Assembly: GCA_046294845.1 (NCBI GenBank)
Contig: JBKBNU010000001.1
Location: forward strand, 248,001-312,000
Source of the DNA: Micavibrio_C sp046294845
GTDB taxonomy: Bacteria > Pseudomonadota > Alphaproteobacteria > Micavibrionales > Micavibrionaceae
DNA: 64,000 nt
Direction: 5' to 3'
The notes under the pieces are model-generated. The model did no database searches, was not told the origin of the DNA, and was given only the letters and a program-made list of their open reading frames with translations. Below, piece by piece: positions 1 to 8,024 of this stretch. Numbering within the stretch: the first letter of the stretch is position 1; each line of letters starts with the position of its first letter. The translations under genes and the position numbers were made by a program.

Positions 1-275
1 CGCATAGTTCCGGCATCTTCGCCGCTCTCTTTATGCACCATTAGAAAATGCACTGCACGATGATCAAATACATCACGCTCGAGGCGATGGCCTTCCTGAG
101 GCATATCAAAATTATTCTCTTGAACAAAAACATCGTAACGCAGCCTAAAGGCCCGTTCTTTCAACTCGTCAGTATCAGCTTTGATGACATCAAAGGTTTG
201 CCAGTATGAATTGGAGAAACTTCTTTGCTGTATAGTGCGCAGAGCCGCAACGAATATATTTTCATGAAGATCCAT
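1..275 (-). CDS. PEP-CTERM/exosortase-associated acyltransferase-like protein, 3' end cut by window edge
   Basis: Reading the minus strand from the ATG at 275-273 gives 91 codons that run off the left edge. A strong Shine-Dalgarno (GGGAGGGG) precedes the start. The visible residues include FRLRYDVFVQENNF, a conserved pair RLERDVFD, and SGEDAGTMR. This arrangement is typical of the GNAT-fold acyltransferases linked to PEP-CTERM/exosortase systems and of related N-acyl amino acid and autoinducer synthases. These enzymes transfer an acyl group from acyl-ACP or acyl-CoA. The family match is recalled from motif shape. The substrate and the C-terminal half cannot be seen, and no exosortase gene lies in the window. 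Confidence 0.6.
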   Translation of the reverse strand, partial: MDLHENIFVAALRTIQQRSFSNSYWQTFDVIKADTDELKERAFRLRYDVFVQENNFDMPQEGHRLERDVFDHRAVHFLMVHKESGEDAGTM

Positions 276-402
276 GGCAGATACCCCTCCCTTGGGTGTT
301 CTGTCTGATATGTGCTCCAATCCTCCACCTTGAGTATAGCGCTGCGAAATTAAATCGCCCTTAAGCATCAAAACAATTTGCCTTGCATTTTAGGAAATAA
401 AA

Positions 403-430
403 AATGCCCCCAAATGGGGGCATTCTCTTA
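403..430 (-). terminator. Rho-independent terminator of the CCGGH-repeat protein
   Basis: A 9-bp perfect stem, AATGCCCCC/GGGGGCATT, with a 4-nt loop lies just after the stop of the minus-strand gene at 443-655. Read on the minus strand it is followed by a T-rich run (TTTTTTA). Confidence 0.85.
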
Positions 431-442
431 AAGAAAAAACAC

Positions 443-655
443 TTAGTGTTTGTGATGACCGCCGCAGCAGCCACCAGACGGCATTGTACTGTCTTCCTCT
501 TCTTCGTGGGCATGATGGTGATGGCCATGACCACCGCAACATCCGCCACCAGACATCTCCTTTTTGGCTTCTTCAGCCTTGGCATGACCGCCGCAGCAAC
601 CGCCCTCAGCCTTTTTAGGCCCTTTGCCTATCAGTGATTTAATCATTTCCAGCAT
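443..655 (-). CDS. Small Cys/His-rich protein with three GGCCGGH repeats, probable metal binder
   Basis: This is a 70-residue protein without signal peptide or membrane segment. The motif GGCCGGH occurs three times (residues 18-24, 37-43, 61-67). Between them are a charged Glu/Lys stretch and a His run (residues 43-50, HGHHHHAH). Vicinal Cys pairs next to His strongly suggest binding of a soft or borderline metal such as Zn, Ni, Cu or Co; this is inferred from composition. The start is supported by AAGGA seven bases upstream, and an intrinsic terminator follows, so it looks like a monocistronic gene. I do not recognise a named family. A second His/Cys-rich protein sits at 2274-2510. Confidence 0.8.
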   Translation of the reverse strand: MLEMIKSLIGKGPKKAEGGCCGGHAKAEEAKKEMSGGGCCGGHGHHHHAHEEEEDSTMPSGGCCGGHHKH

Positions 656-913
656 TGTCTTATCCTTTTTTAATTTAGGTTCTTTTGCCCCCCCATCTAC
701 GGGAAGACGCAGAATGTTATAACTCTAATACTACACCCAAACAGGCGTTAAATCTTCTTGAATTTAAGAGTAATACTAGGTGAATTGCGCCGTCTTTCAA
801 GGGCGATGGATATCCTTGGTATGGGGGGACGGTGTCCTAAGTCTCTATTTTACCTCACGTTAATTCACGCCAGAATAGGCTTTAAGATAAGCACAGGAAT
901 CAAGGGGAAGAAA
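656..913. other. Intergenic region between divergent small genes
   Basis: This is the shared upstream region of the minus-strand gene at 443-655 and the short plus-strand reading frame at 914. It is AT-rich near 715-760. I see no convincing longer gene; a frame opening at 758 continues into the 914 frame but lacks a ribosome site. No clear promoter match is claimed. Confidence 0.4.
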
Positions 914-982
914 ATGGCCAAGGAAACTATCAAATTGAAAGAAATAGCCATTAGTTTCCTTGTTGCGATCAAGGCCGCCTGA
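914..982 (+). CDS. Possible 22-residue small protein with its own ribosome site and terminator
   Basis: The ATG at 914 follows AGGGGAAG at a suitable distance and opens a 22-codon frame ending in TGA. The peptide begins MAKETIKLKE and ends ISFLVAIKAA: a charged first half and a hydrophobic second half, which would form an amphipathic or membrane-associating helix. An intrinsic terminator begins 24 bases after the stop, so the unit has start, stop and terminator. Function is unknown. It could instead be a non-coding transcript that happens to contain a frame. Confidence 0.4.
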   Translation: MAKETIKLKEIAISFLVAIKAA

Positions 983-1006
983 TAAAGTCCCTCCTCAAAT
1001 GGATAG

Positions 1007-1037
1007 AAGTGGCGGCCCCAAAGTCCGCCACTTTTAT
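1007..1037 (+). terminator. Terminator after the 22-residue frame
   Basis: A perfect 9-bp stem (AAGTGGCGG/CCGCCACTT) is followed by TTATTAT on the plus strand. It lies between the short frame ending at 982 and the flavoprotein start at 1059. Confidence 0.75.
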
Positions 1038-1058
1038 TATCGCGAAGGATAAGAGAGC

Positions 1059-2252
1059 TTGAAGCAGGAAACAGAAGATTTCGATGTCATCATCATCGGC
1101 GCGGGCGCTGCCGGCCTGATGTGTGCCGCCGAAGCCGGCAAACGCGGCCGCCGTGTTCTGGTGCTGGATCATGCTGACAAAATCGGCGAAAAAATCAGAA
1201 TTTCCGGCGGCGGGCGTTGCAACTTCACCAACACAGGCACACACCCCAGCCGTTTTCTTTCGCAAAATCCGCATTTTTGCAAATCGGCCTTGTCACGTTA
1301 CACCCCGCAGGATTTTATTGACCTGCTCGCGCAGCACAATATCAGCTGGCACGAGAAAACATTAGGCCAGCTTTTCTGTGATAACTCCGCGCGCGATATC
1401 GTCAATATGCTGCTAAAGGAAACAGCTGCCGCCGGTGCGATCATCAGGCTTGAAACCAAGATCACCGCGATCAATAAACTTGAAGACGGTTTTTTCATTG
1501 AAACGAACAAAGGCCCCTATACCTGCGAAAAGCTGGTCATCGCCACGGGCGGGCCGTCTATCCCGAAAATTGGCGCGAGCGGTTTTGGCTACAGGATAGC
1601 GCAGCAATTCGGATTGAATGTCATTCCACCTTATGCCGCACTTGTACCCTTTACTCTTGACGAAAAGACACTTGAGACCTTGAAACCCTTGGTCGGCGTT
1701 GCGGTTGATCCGGTGGTGGTGAAATGCGCGGGCACATCTTTCCGCGAGGCGATGCTCTTTACCCATCGCGGCTTAAGCGGCCCCGCGATTTTGCAAATTT
1801 CATCCTATTGGCAGAAAGACAAGCCTATCACGATTGATTTCTGCCCCGACCATGACATGACAAACCTGTTAAAGCAGGCGCGTAAGTCACAGCCGCGCAA
1901 AGCCGTTCATAATATCATTGCCGAAATGATCCCCTCGCGCCTTGCCGAATTTTTTGTGGCGACAACAGGCTATCAAGGCATCATGGCCGATTGTCCGGAT
2001 AAAAAGATCGAAGAATTATCCCGCCTGATCAAGGACTGGCAGATTGTCCCCTCAGGCACCGAAGGTTACCGCACGGCAGAGGTCGCAGGCGGCGGTGTCG
2101 ATACTGACGAGCTATCATCCAAAACATTCGAGGCCCGCAAAGTGCCGGGCCTCTATTTCATTGGGGAAGTTGTCGATGTCACAGGCTGGCTTGGCGGTTA
2201 TAATTTCCAATGGGCCTGGGCATCGGGATGGTGCTGCGGACAGGACGTGTAA
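1059..2252 (+). CDS. BaiN/HI0933-family NAD(P)/FAD-dependent oxidoreductase
   Basis: This 397-residue flavoprotein has an N-terminal Rossmann FAD motif GAGAAG at residues 14-19. The family signature ISGGGRCNFTN follows at about residues 48-58. The C-terminal FAD-contacting segment contains GEVVDVTGWLGGYNFQWAWA near residues 371-390. These define the HI0933/BaiN group of cytosolic aminoacetone-oxidase-like or 3-dehydro-bile-acid-reductase-like flavoproteins, whose physiological substrate is usually unknown. The start is TTG, with GAAGGA upstream; no in-frame ATG precedes the FAD motif. The gene converges with the His-rich gene at 2274. Family call is firm, substrate is not. Confidence 0.9.
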   Translation: MKQETEDFDVIIIGAGAAGLMCAAEAGKRGRRVLVLDHADKIGEKIRISGGGRCNFTNTGTHPSRFLSQNPHFCKSALSRYTPQDFIDLLAQHNISWHEKTLGQLFCDNSARDIVNMLLKETAAAGAIIRLETKITAINKLEDGFFIETNKGPYTCEKLVIATGGPSIPKIGASGFGYRIAQQFGLNVIPPYAALVPFTLDEKTLETLKPLVGVAVDPVVVKCAGTSFREAMLFTHRGLSGPAILQISSYWQKDKPITIDFCPDHDMTNLLKQARKSQPRKAVHNIIAEMIPSRLAEFFVATTGYQGIMADCPDKKIEELSRLIKDWQIVPSGTEGYRTAEVAGGGVDTDELSSKTFEARKVPGLYFIGEVVDVTGWLGGYNFQWAWASGWCCGQDV

Positions 2253-2273
2253 ACCGACATCCTCTCTTATCGC

Positions 2274-2510
2274 CTATTTATGATCGTGACCGCAATTTTC
2301 ATCATGTACATGATCATGGTCGCAATCCGGACCATGTTCATGATGATGGTCATGGTGGTGATCATGACCGCAGCAGGAACCATCAGCCGCGTGTTCATGA
2401 TGATGGTGGCTGTGTGTCGGGAACAGATTGATAGCGCCGCCGCCTGTGCCCATCGGCAAAGTGCTGGAACCCATCAGGCCCGATCTTAAAAATCCGAATT
2501 TTTTGCTCAT
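2274..2510 (-). CDS. Small His-rich protein, probable metal-binding
   Basis: The protein is 78 residues. The first 32 residues are ordinary; from residue 33 to the end it is dominated by His, Asp and Cys, with HSHHHHEH (33-40), CCGHDHHHDHHHEHG (46-60) and CDHDHVHDENCGHDH (63-77). The tail resembles the His-rich tails of nickel and zinc carriers, so metal storage or delivery is likely; this is inferred from composition. AAGGAT precedes the start. The CCGH element echoes the GGCCGGH repeats of the protein at 443-655, although the rest differs. No membrane segment is visible. Confidence 0.75.
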   Translation of the reverse strand: MSKKFGFLRSGLMGSSTLPMGTGGGAINLFPTHSHHHHEHAADGSCCGHDHHHDHHHEHGPDCDHDHVHDENCGHDHK

Positions 2511-2549
2511 AGTATAATCCTTCTTGGCTTGCGCCTGTTATATAGGGCC

Positions 2550-3728
2550 TTAAGCCTGAATCTCAAGATTTTTCTCAAGATGGTGGGTCTTGATACCAAA
2601 ATAGGCCTTGGTTTCGTTGATTCTTTTTAGGATATCCTGATCATGGCGCTTGGCCTTGGGATTACGGGTTGCAACAATCATTACGTTTTTCGGAGTATGG
2701 GCATCGGAAATAAATTCAAACACTTTGGTGCTGTAGCCCTCATATTCCAGCATCAGCGCCCGCAAACCATCGGTCACCATTTCGGCCTGCCGTTCGAGAA
2801 ATGTTCCGTGACGGAGCAAAAAGCCCAGTTCGTTTTCGGCTTTGCCTTTTTCCATTTCATTGCGGATTTGCTTGTGACAGCACGGTGCGACTACGATCAG
2901 ATCAGCCCCCGCCTTCACGCCCTTGGCAATCGCATCATCGGTGGCGGTATCACACGCATGAAGAGCGATCAGCACATTGATCCCCGCCGCATCAAAACCC
3001 TCGATCGTTCCTTGCACAAAATTTAAACCCGAAAAATTCTGCGCGCTGGCTATCTTGTTACAAAGCCCGACCAGATCGTGGCGATATTCAACACCTGTAA
3101 TCTGCGGCATCACCCCTACCTTGCTGGTCAGGTAATCATAGAGAGCGAAGGTAAGATAGCCCTTGCCCGCACCCATATCAGCCACACGCAACCCGTCTTT
3201 TAAGTCCAGTCCCTTGAGCTGCGCTGCCAGTATCTCGACATATTTATCAATCTGGCGGAATTTATCCTGCGCGCTTTTTAGAACTTTGCCGTGGGCATCG
3301 GTCAGGCCCAAAGCCTGTAGCCAGCCACCGGATGACTGAATCTGGCGCACCTTGGTGCGGTCATGGGCAAGCGCGGGAGCCTCCTTATGCGAGGCGGGCT
3401 GACGCTGCAGACGCCCCTTTTGCCCGTCATAAACCAGATCACCCGCCGTGGTGAACAGGGTCGCGCTTAAAAAATCACGCCCGAGCATTTTTTCAATCTG
3501 GGCCAGCGCCTGTGCAGGGGGATAGTTTTTGACAATATCGCGTGTTTTATAGCGATAGGTAAAACTTAAAAGCTGTTCGCGCTTCACAAGAATAAGGCGC
3601 ACATGAATTTGTTTTAGGCCTTCGTCCACGCCCTTGTAATGGCCAAGGCTCAGCTTGACGAATTCCTGCTTTTCCAAGGATTCGGACAGGGATAATAAAA
3701 AGGCGGGTTCCGGTTTTTGATCAGCCAT
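2550..3728 (-). CDS. Class I SAM-dependent methyltransferase (Methyltransf_32-like)
   Basis: This is a 392-residue cytosolic protein. The SAM-binding loop is ADMGAGKGYLTFAL at about residues 183-196. It is followed by HACDTATDDA near 257 and APCCHKQIRNE near 281. The DMGxGKGYLTFALY, HACDTATD and PCCHK combination is characteristic of the Methyltransf_32 group, some members of which modify RNA. The N-terminal 170 residues are a family-typical extension of unknown role. The target is unknown. The gene is separated by short gaps from the His-rich gene downstream and the CigR-like gene upstream on the same strand. Confidence 0.8.
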   Translation of the reverse strand: MADQKPEPAFLLSLSESLEKQEFVKLSLGHYKGVDEGLKQIHVRLILVKREQLLSFTYRYKTRDIVKNYPPAQALAQIEKMLGRDFLSATLFTTAGDLVYDGQKGRLQRQPASHKEAPALAHDRTKVRQIQSSGGWLQALGLTDAHGKVLKSAQDKFRQIDKYVEILAAQLKGLDLKDGLRVADMGAGKGYLTFALYDYLTSKVGVMPQITGVEYRHDLVGLCNKIASAQNFSGLNFVQGTIEGFDAAGINVLIALHACDTATDDAIAKGVKAGADLIVVAPCCHKQIRNEMEKGKAENELGFLLRHGTFLERQAEMVTDGLRALMLEYEGYSTKVFEFISDAHTPKNVMIVATRNPKAKRHDQDILKRINETKAYFGIKTHHLEKNLEIQA

Positions 3729-3790
3729 GACGCCGACATTAGCCCGAAACCCGCACTTTTGGCAAAGGCTTTAAAGCAATACGGTTTTTA

Positions 3791-4327
3791 TCAATCCCCG
3801 ACCGCAGAAATCAGCGTGACCGCATCGATCACCTTTTTGGTGGCCTCCCCGATCAGCAGGATATCCTTGTCCACCTGCACATATTGATAGCCGGAGGGAG
3901 GCGTTTTCAAAAGGCGCGCCAGATCATCGGACACAGGCTCCCAGCGCAGGTCGCGCGGCAAAGGCTCACCCACCTTATATTTCTTGGCCAGTCCCGGCGG
4001 CTGGCAACCATTATGTTTCTTCGCCAGTCCGGGCGGGCAGGCACGACGGTGATCATCATCCAGATATTTTTGAATCACCAGACGGTCATCATCACCGATC
4101 TTGATCCACACCTTGTCATCGTCATGATGGTCACCATGGTCGTCAGAACCATCATGACCGCCGCGGCCATCGCGCCCGTGATCATCGTATTTTTCACTGT
4201 AATGGTCATCCTGACCCTGCCCCTTACCCTTGCCGCCCTTATCTGCAAGGGCAGAGCCGGAGGCCAGCCCCACACCTGCCAGCAAGGCCAGCATCAGCGC
4301 GGTTTTTTTGAATGAAAAAATCTTCAT
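3791..4327 (-). CDS. CigR/RcnB-like exported protein with His/Asp-rich segment
   Basis: A 178-residue protein with a signal peptide (cleavage likely after SALA, residue 28) is preceded by a strong AGGAGG site. Residues 29-73 are rich in Lys, Gly, His and Asp, including DDHGDHHDDD. Two copies of PPGLAKK (about residues 98-104 and 110-116) follow, then PLPRDLRW, and a conserved C-terminal region with GYQYVQVDKDILLI. This matches the proteins called anti-virulence regulator CigR, related to RcnB-like periplasmic proteins. The role in the cell is not established for this lineage; metal binding by the His/Asp segment is inferred. Confidence 0.75.
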   Translation of the reverse strand: MKIFSFKKTALMLALLAGVGLASGSALADKGGKGKGQGQDDHYSEKYDDHGRDGRGGHDGSDDHGDHHDDDKVWIKIGDDDRLVIQKYLDDDHRRACPPGLAKKHNGCQPPGLAKKYKVGEPLPRDLRWEPVSDDLARLLKTPPSGYQYVQVDKDILLIGEATKKVIDAVTLISAVGD

Positions 4328-4449
4328 GTTTTCCTCCTCAGGGAATGTTTTTTCTTACGATCATTATACGGGAGAATCCCCCCAACCCCTCGGGCGAAAA
4401 TAAGGTGTTTTTGGGGCAAAGCATAACACAACTCTCAATATAAAAATGA

Positions 4450-4845
4450 TCACGTTGCGATCCATATTTTAAATTTAACAGAAGGCGGACTTAAGCCCAT
4501 ATCCGCCCTAATAGCTTTCATTAGTTTATCCATCGCTTCACGACGATTATCCTCATCAGAAACATTTCCGACACGAGTTGTTTCCAAGAAGATATCAAAC
4601 TTTTCAATTACGTCACTAGAACAATACATCCACGCCAAACTTAAATTATTGTTGAACTTTTGTCTTCTTGCTATGTCATCCAATCCTTCTGTAAAAGTAT
4701 CAATTGACAAAACCAGATCTTCATACAGCTTTAGTTTTGCCGTATATTTTTGATAATCTCTTTTTCCATTCTCATTAAAGTACCAAAGCAAACAACCGCT
4801 GATTAAAGCTATAGAAGGGCTAATAATTGCCAAAATAATATCCAT
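4450..4845 (-). CDS. Uncharacterised single-pass membrane protein next to guaA
   Basis: The 131-residue protein starts with a membrane helix (IILAIISPSIALISGCLLWY). A helical cytosolic domain follows, containing MYCSSDVIEKFDIFLE and EAMDKLMKAIRADMGLS. The pattern of one N-terminal membrane anchor followed by an aromatic-Cys/Ala-x-DxVI...FLE motif occurs in a widespread family without known function. I chose ATG 4845 because GGGAG lies eight bases upstream; a GTG at 4860 would overlap guaA. The stop codon of guaA lies inside the ribosome-site region, so translation is probably coupled. The gene is noticeably more AT-rich than its neighbours, which may indicate recent acquisition. Confidence 0.65.
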   Translation of the reverse strand: MDIILAIISPSIALISGCLLWYFNENGKRDYQKYTAKLKLYEDLVLSIDTFTEGLDDIARRQKFNNNLSLAWMYCSSDVIEKFDIFLETTRVGNVSDEDNRREAMDKLMKAIRADMGLSPPSVKFKIWIAT

Positions 4846-4850
4846 TTCTA

Positions 4851-6449
4851 TTACTCCCACTCAATCGTTCCCGGTGGCTTACTCGTGATGTCGTATGTCA
4901 CACGGTTAATGCCGCGGACTTCGTTGATGATGCGGGTGGCGACGCGACCCAGGAATTCATGTTCGAAGGGATAGAAATCGGCGGTCATGCCGTCGGTTGA
5001 TGTGACAGCACGGAGCGCGCAGACGTAATCATAGCTGCGGCCATCACCCATGACACCGACGGAGCGTACGGGCAGCAGCACAACAAAGGCTTGCCAGATT
5101 GCATCGTACAAGCCTGCCTTGCGGATTTCATCGAGATAGATGGTATCGGCCTTGCGCAGGATTTCGAGCTTTTCCGGTGTGATTTCACCGGGGATACGAA
5201 TGGCAAGGCCCGGCCCCGGGAACGGATGACGTTTCACAAAATCGGGATGGAGCCCCAATTCCACGCCCAAGCTTCGCACTTCGTCCTTAAACAATTCGCG
5301 CAAGGGTTCCACCAGTTTCAGATTCATGCGTTCGGGCAAACCGCCCACATTGTGGTGGGATTTGATGGTTACACTGGGGCCGCCGGTAAAGGACACAGAC
5401 TCGATCACATCGGGGTAGAGTGTTCCCTGCGCCAGAAATTCCGCGCCGCCCACACGTTTGGAAAGCATTTCAAACACCTCGATAAACATGGTGCCGATCA
5501 GCTTGCGTTTCATTTCGGGATCACTGATCCCCATCAGGCCATCCAGAAATTTTTCGGAAGCATCTTCGTGAATGAGCGGGATGTTGTAATGGTTGCGGAA
5601 GAGGTTCACGACCTGATCGCTTTCGCCCGCGCGCATCAGGCCGGTATCAACATAGATACAGGTGAGTTGATCGCCGATGGCCTCGTGCAGCAAAACAGCC
5701 GCCACAGTTGAGTCAACACCGCCGGAAAGGCCGCAAATGACTTTGGCATCACCCACTTGTGCGCGGATTTTACTGATGGCCTCTTCCTTGAAGGCTGCCA
5801 TGGTCCAGTCACCCGAACAGCCACAGACATTATGCGTGAAGTTCTTGAGCAGGGCCGCGCCATGCGGGGTATGAACGACCTCGGGGTGGAACTGCACGCC
5901 ATAGAATTTTTGTTCATCATTGGCGATGAAGGCAAAGGGTGCCCCTTCGGAGGTACCGACCACACGGAAACCGTGGGGCAGTTTTGTCACGCGGTCGCCG
6001 TGTGACATCCAGACCTGTTCCTTGGCGCCTTTGGTCCAGACCCCTTCGAGCAGGGGGCTTTCCTCGGAGACGGCTACATGGGCACGGCCAAATTCACGGT
6101 GATGGCCGCTTTCAACCATACCGCCCAACTGGGTCACCATGGTTTGCTGGCCGTAACAGATACCAAATACAGGCACACCCGATTCAAAGACCTTTTGCGG
6201 GGCGCGGGGTGATTTGTCCTCGGTCACGCTGGCGGGGCCACCGGAGAGGATAATCCCCTTGGGGGCAAAGGCCGCGATACGGGCATCATCGGCCTGATTA
6301 AACGGCCAGATTTCACAATAAACCCCCGATTCCCGTACCCTGCGGGCGATCAGCTGCGTGACTTGTGACCCGAAATCGAGGATCAGGATACGATCATGCT
6401 GCACCGGAGAGGACGAGAGAGGTTCTTTGGTCTGGGGGCTCGCGGTCAT
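4851..6449 (-). CDS. guaA: GMP synthase (glutamine-hydrolysing)
   Basis: This 532-residue cytosolic enzyme converts XMP to GMP using glutamine and ATP. The class I glutamine amidotransferase domain is at the N terminus, with nucleophile motif GICYGQQ and the HPE element (FHPEVVHT). The ATP pyrophosphatase P-loop is LSGGVDST near residue 245. The C-terminal dimerisation domain ends VTYDITSKPPGTIEWE, the canonical GuaA end. It is divergent from the deaminase-gpt-phosphorylase operon starting at 6529, with only about 80 bp between starts, so the two units may share a control region. Confidence 0.97.
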   Translation of the reverse strand: MTASPQTKEPLSSSPVQHDRILILDFGSQVTQLIARRVRESGVYCEIWPFNQADDARIAAFAPKGIILSGGPASVTEDKSPRAPQKVFESGVPVFGICYGQQTMVTQLGGMVESGHHREFGRAHVAVSEESPLLEGVWTKGAKEQVWMSHGDRVTKLPHGFRVVGTSEGAPFAFIANDEQKFYGVQFHPEVVHTPHGAALLKNFTHNVCGCSGDWTMAAFKEEAISKIRAQVGDAKVICGLSGGVDSTVAAVLLHEAIGDQLTCIYVDTGLMRAGESDQVVNLFRNHYNIPLIHEDASEKFLDGLMGISDPEMKRKLIGTMFIEVFEMLSKRVGGAEFLAQGTLYPDVIESVSFTGGPSVTIKSHHNVGGLPERMNLKLVEPLRELFKDEVRSLGVELGLHPDFVKRHPFPGPGLAIRIPGEITPEKLEILRKADTIYLDEIRKAGLYDAIWQAFVVLLPVRSVGVMGDGRSYDYVCALRAVTSTDGMTADFYPFEHEFLGRVATRIINEVRGINRVTYDITSKPPGTIEWE

Positions 6450-6528
6450 GTTTTCAAAAAAATCCTTTAAAGGCCGAGGCTTGAAGCAGTTGCGAATAGG
6501 AGGCCACCATACTATAAATTGTACCAGT

Positions 6529-7536
6529 ATGACAAACCCGATCCCGCATGATTTGCTCGAAAAACTGGTTAACGAAGCCGATCTGGCCGCCGTTCATAAT
6601 GTCCGTGAAGGACGGGGCGGACCCTTTGGCGCGAGCCTGAATGTGATTGATCTAACCAATAACTGGGTTATCCGTATTGGCGAGGTTGCAGGCAATGCGG
6701 TCCTTGAAACAGGGATGGGCAGCGCCCATGCCGAGGATCAGGCCCTAAGCCCCGAAAATATCAGAGCCTTGAAAGCCCAGCTTAAAAACCGTGATAGTGC
6801 CAAGACAGCCGTGATTGTGGCATCGAGCGCGGAAAGCTGTCCGGCCTGTCATGCAAAGCTGGAGATATTGGCGCGTATCCTGATCGATGAAGGGTTGTTG
6901 TTGAGGGGTCATTTCATCGTGGCTTATGGCGCAAGCTATGCCGATACCTTGGCAGTCGCCGGATTTAATGATGAACCCTATCATGCCGATATGTTGAAAC
7001 CCGAAGGGCAAAGACTAATCAGCGTAACTTCACAAAATTTTGATGCCTTGCCCCCTGCTATCCAGGACGCCTTATCCAAGGGTGGCGCCGCTTTGCAATC
7101 GGGTGAAGAAATATTTGACGGAAAAGACCAGCGGACAACCCATTTTACATGGACACCGGAAGTAATCGCCTTGAAACAGGCCTGCCATGCCCGCAAAGCC
7201 CGCCATGATCCGACACCGTGGGATTTGCATCAGGCAAGCCTTTATACAGTTTCTCCTACTATTGGTCCGCTTGCTTATGCCGAAGCGCAATGGGCCAATG
7301 TCGCGCACTGGATCAAGGTCACGGGCAGCCCGCAGCAGATCGCCACGGAAGCCCCTGCGATTACCAATGATGATTTGTTCAAAGCGATTGCCAAACGCCC
7401 CTATAACCATGCCGATTCATGCCTGTGTGTGATCAAGGTCGATCATTTCGCCAATCAGGGACAGCAGGAATGGGCACGGATACAAACAGAACAGCCACAG
7501 AAACTGAAAATCTATAACGGGATTGCATCCTCATGA
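6529..7536 (+). CDS. Cytidine/guanine deaminase-family protein, purine-salvage operon
   Basis: The 335-residue protein carries the zinc deaminase motifs HAE (residues 67-69) and SCPAC (Cys104 and Cys107). It also has the substrate-loop sequence GRGGPFGASL (28-37). The C-terminal half contains SPTIGPLAYAEAQWAN and the family-typical ending KIYNGIAS, and may be a second, degenerate deaminase-like lobe; this is not proved. Neighbouring gpt and phosphorylase genes, overlapping by 4 bp, suggest the substrate is guanine or a nucleoside. If guanine, the product xanthine would feed Gpt. The ATG at 6529 has a weak ribosome site; an AGGAGG at about 6498 lies too far upstream to serve it. Confidence 0.75.
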   Translation: MTNPIPHDLLEKLVNEADLAAVHNVREGRGGPFGASLNVIDLTNNWVIRIGEVAGNAVLETGMGSAHAEDQALSPENIRALKAQLKNRDSAKTAVIVASSAESCPACHAKLEILARILIDEGLLLRGHFIVAYGASYADTLAVAGFNDEPYHADMLKPEGQRLISVTSQNFDALPPAIQDALSKGGAALQSGEEIFDGKDQRTTHFTWTPEVIALKQACHARKARHDPTPWDLHQASLYTVSPTIGPLAYAEAQWANVAHWIKVTGSPQQIATEAPAITNDDLFKAIAKRPYNHADSCLCVIKVDHFANQGQQEWARIQTEQPQKLKIYNGIASS

Positions 7537-8024
7537 ATTATAGCGCCGAGAAATTTGTGACATGGGATGAAATTCAGGGGCGCTGTCTGGAACTGGCGCG
7601 GCAGATCATGGCGGCGGGACCTGTGCCGGACAAAATCCTGACCATTACACGTGGCGGCTTGTTTCCGGCGGGTATTCTTGCCCGTGAACTGGATATACGC
7701 CGCATTGAAACCGTGTGCATTGATACCTATGACACACAAACCCGCAAGGAACCTGTGTTGCTGAAGCTGCCTGCGGTCGATTTTTTACAAAATGTTCTGG
7801 TGGTTGATGATCTTGTTGATACAGGGGCGACACTGAAATTACTCCGCGGCATGTTGAAAGATTCTCTGGTTGTGACAATCTTTGCCAAACCGGAAGGTGA
7901 ACCGCTGGTTGACCTTTATCACGAGAAAGTCGAACAACATATCTGGGTCCGCTTCCCGTGGGATACATATCGCCAATACGTCAAACCGCTCGCGCATGAA
8001 CGCGGCAAGGAGCAATCATCATGA
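7533..8024 (+). CDS. gpt: Xanthine(-guanine) phosphoribosyltransferase
   Basis: The 163-residue cytosolic enzyme transfers the ribose phosphate of PRPP to xanthine (and often guanine) to make XMP or GMP. The PRPP-binding motif VLVVDDLVDTGAT lies at residues 90-102. The flanking sequence closely follows the enterobacterial Gpt pattern: TWDEIQ, TRGGLFPAGILARELDIR, ETVCIDTYD and TIFAKPEGEPLVD. The start overlaps the deaminase stop by 4 bp (ATGA), and its own stop overlaps the phosphorylase start in the same way, so the three genes are translationally coupled. XMP made here is the direct substrate of GuaA, encoded divergently. Confidence 0.9.
   Translation: MNYSAEKFVTWDEIQGRCLELARQIMAAGPVPDKILTITRGGLFPAGILARELDIRRIETVCIDTYDTQTRKEPVLLKLPAVDFLQNVLVVDDLVDTGATLKLLRGMLKDSLVVTIFAKPEGEPLVDLYHEKVEQHIWVRFPWDTYRQYVKPLAHERGKEQSS

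Noticed and set aside
5091..5711. 206-codon plus-strand frame opposite guaA
   Set aside because: Shadow of guaA; nothing supports expression.
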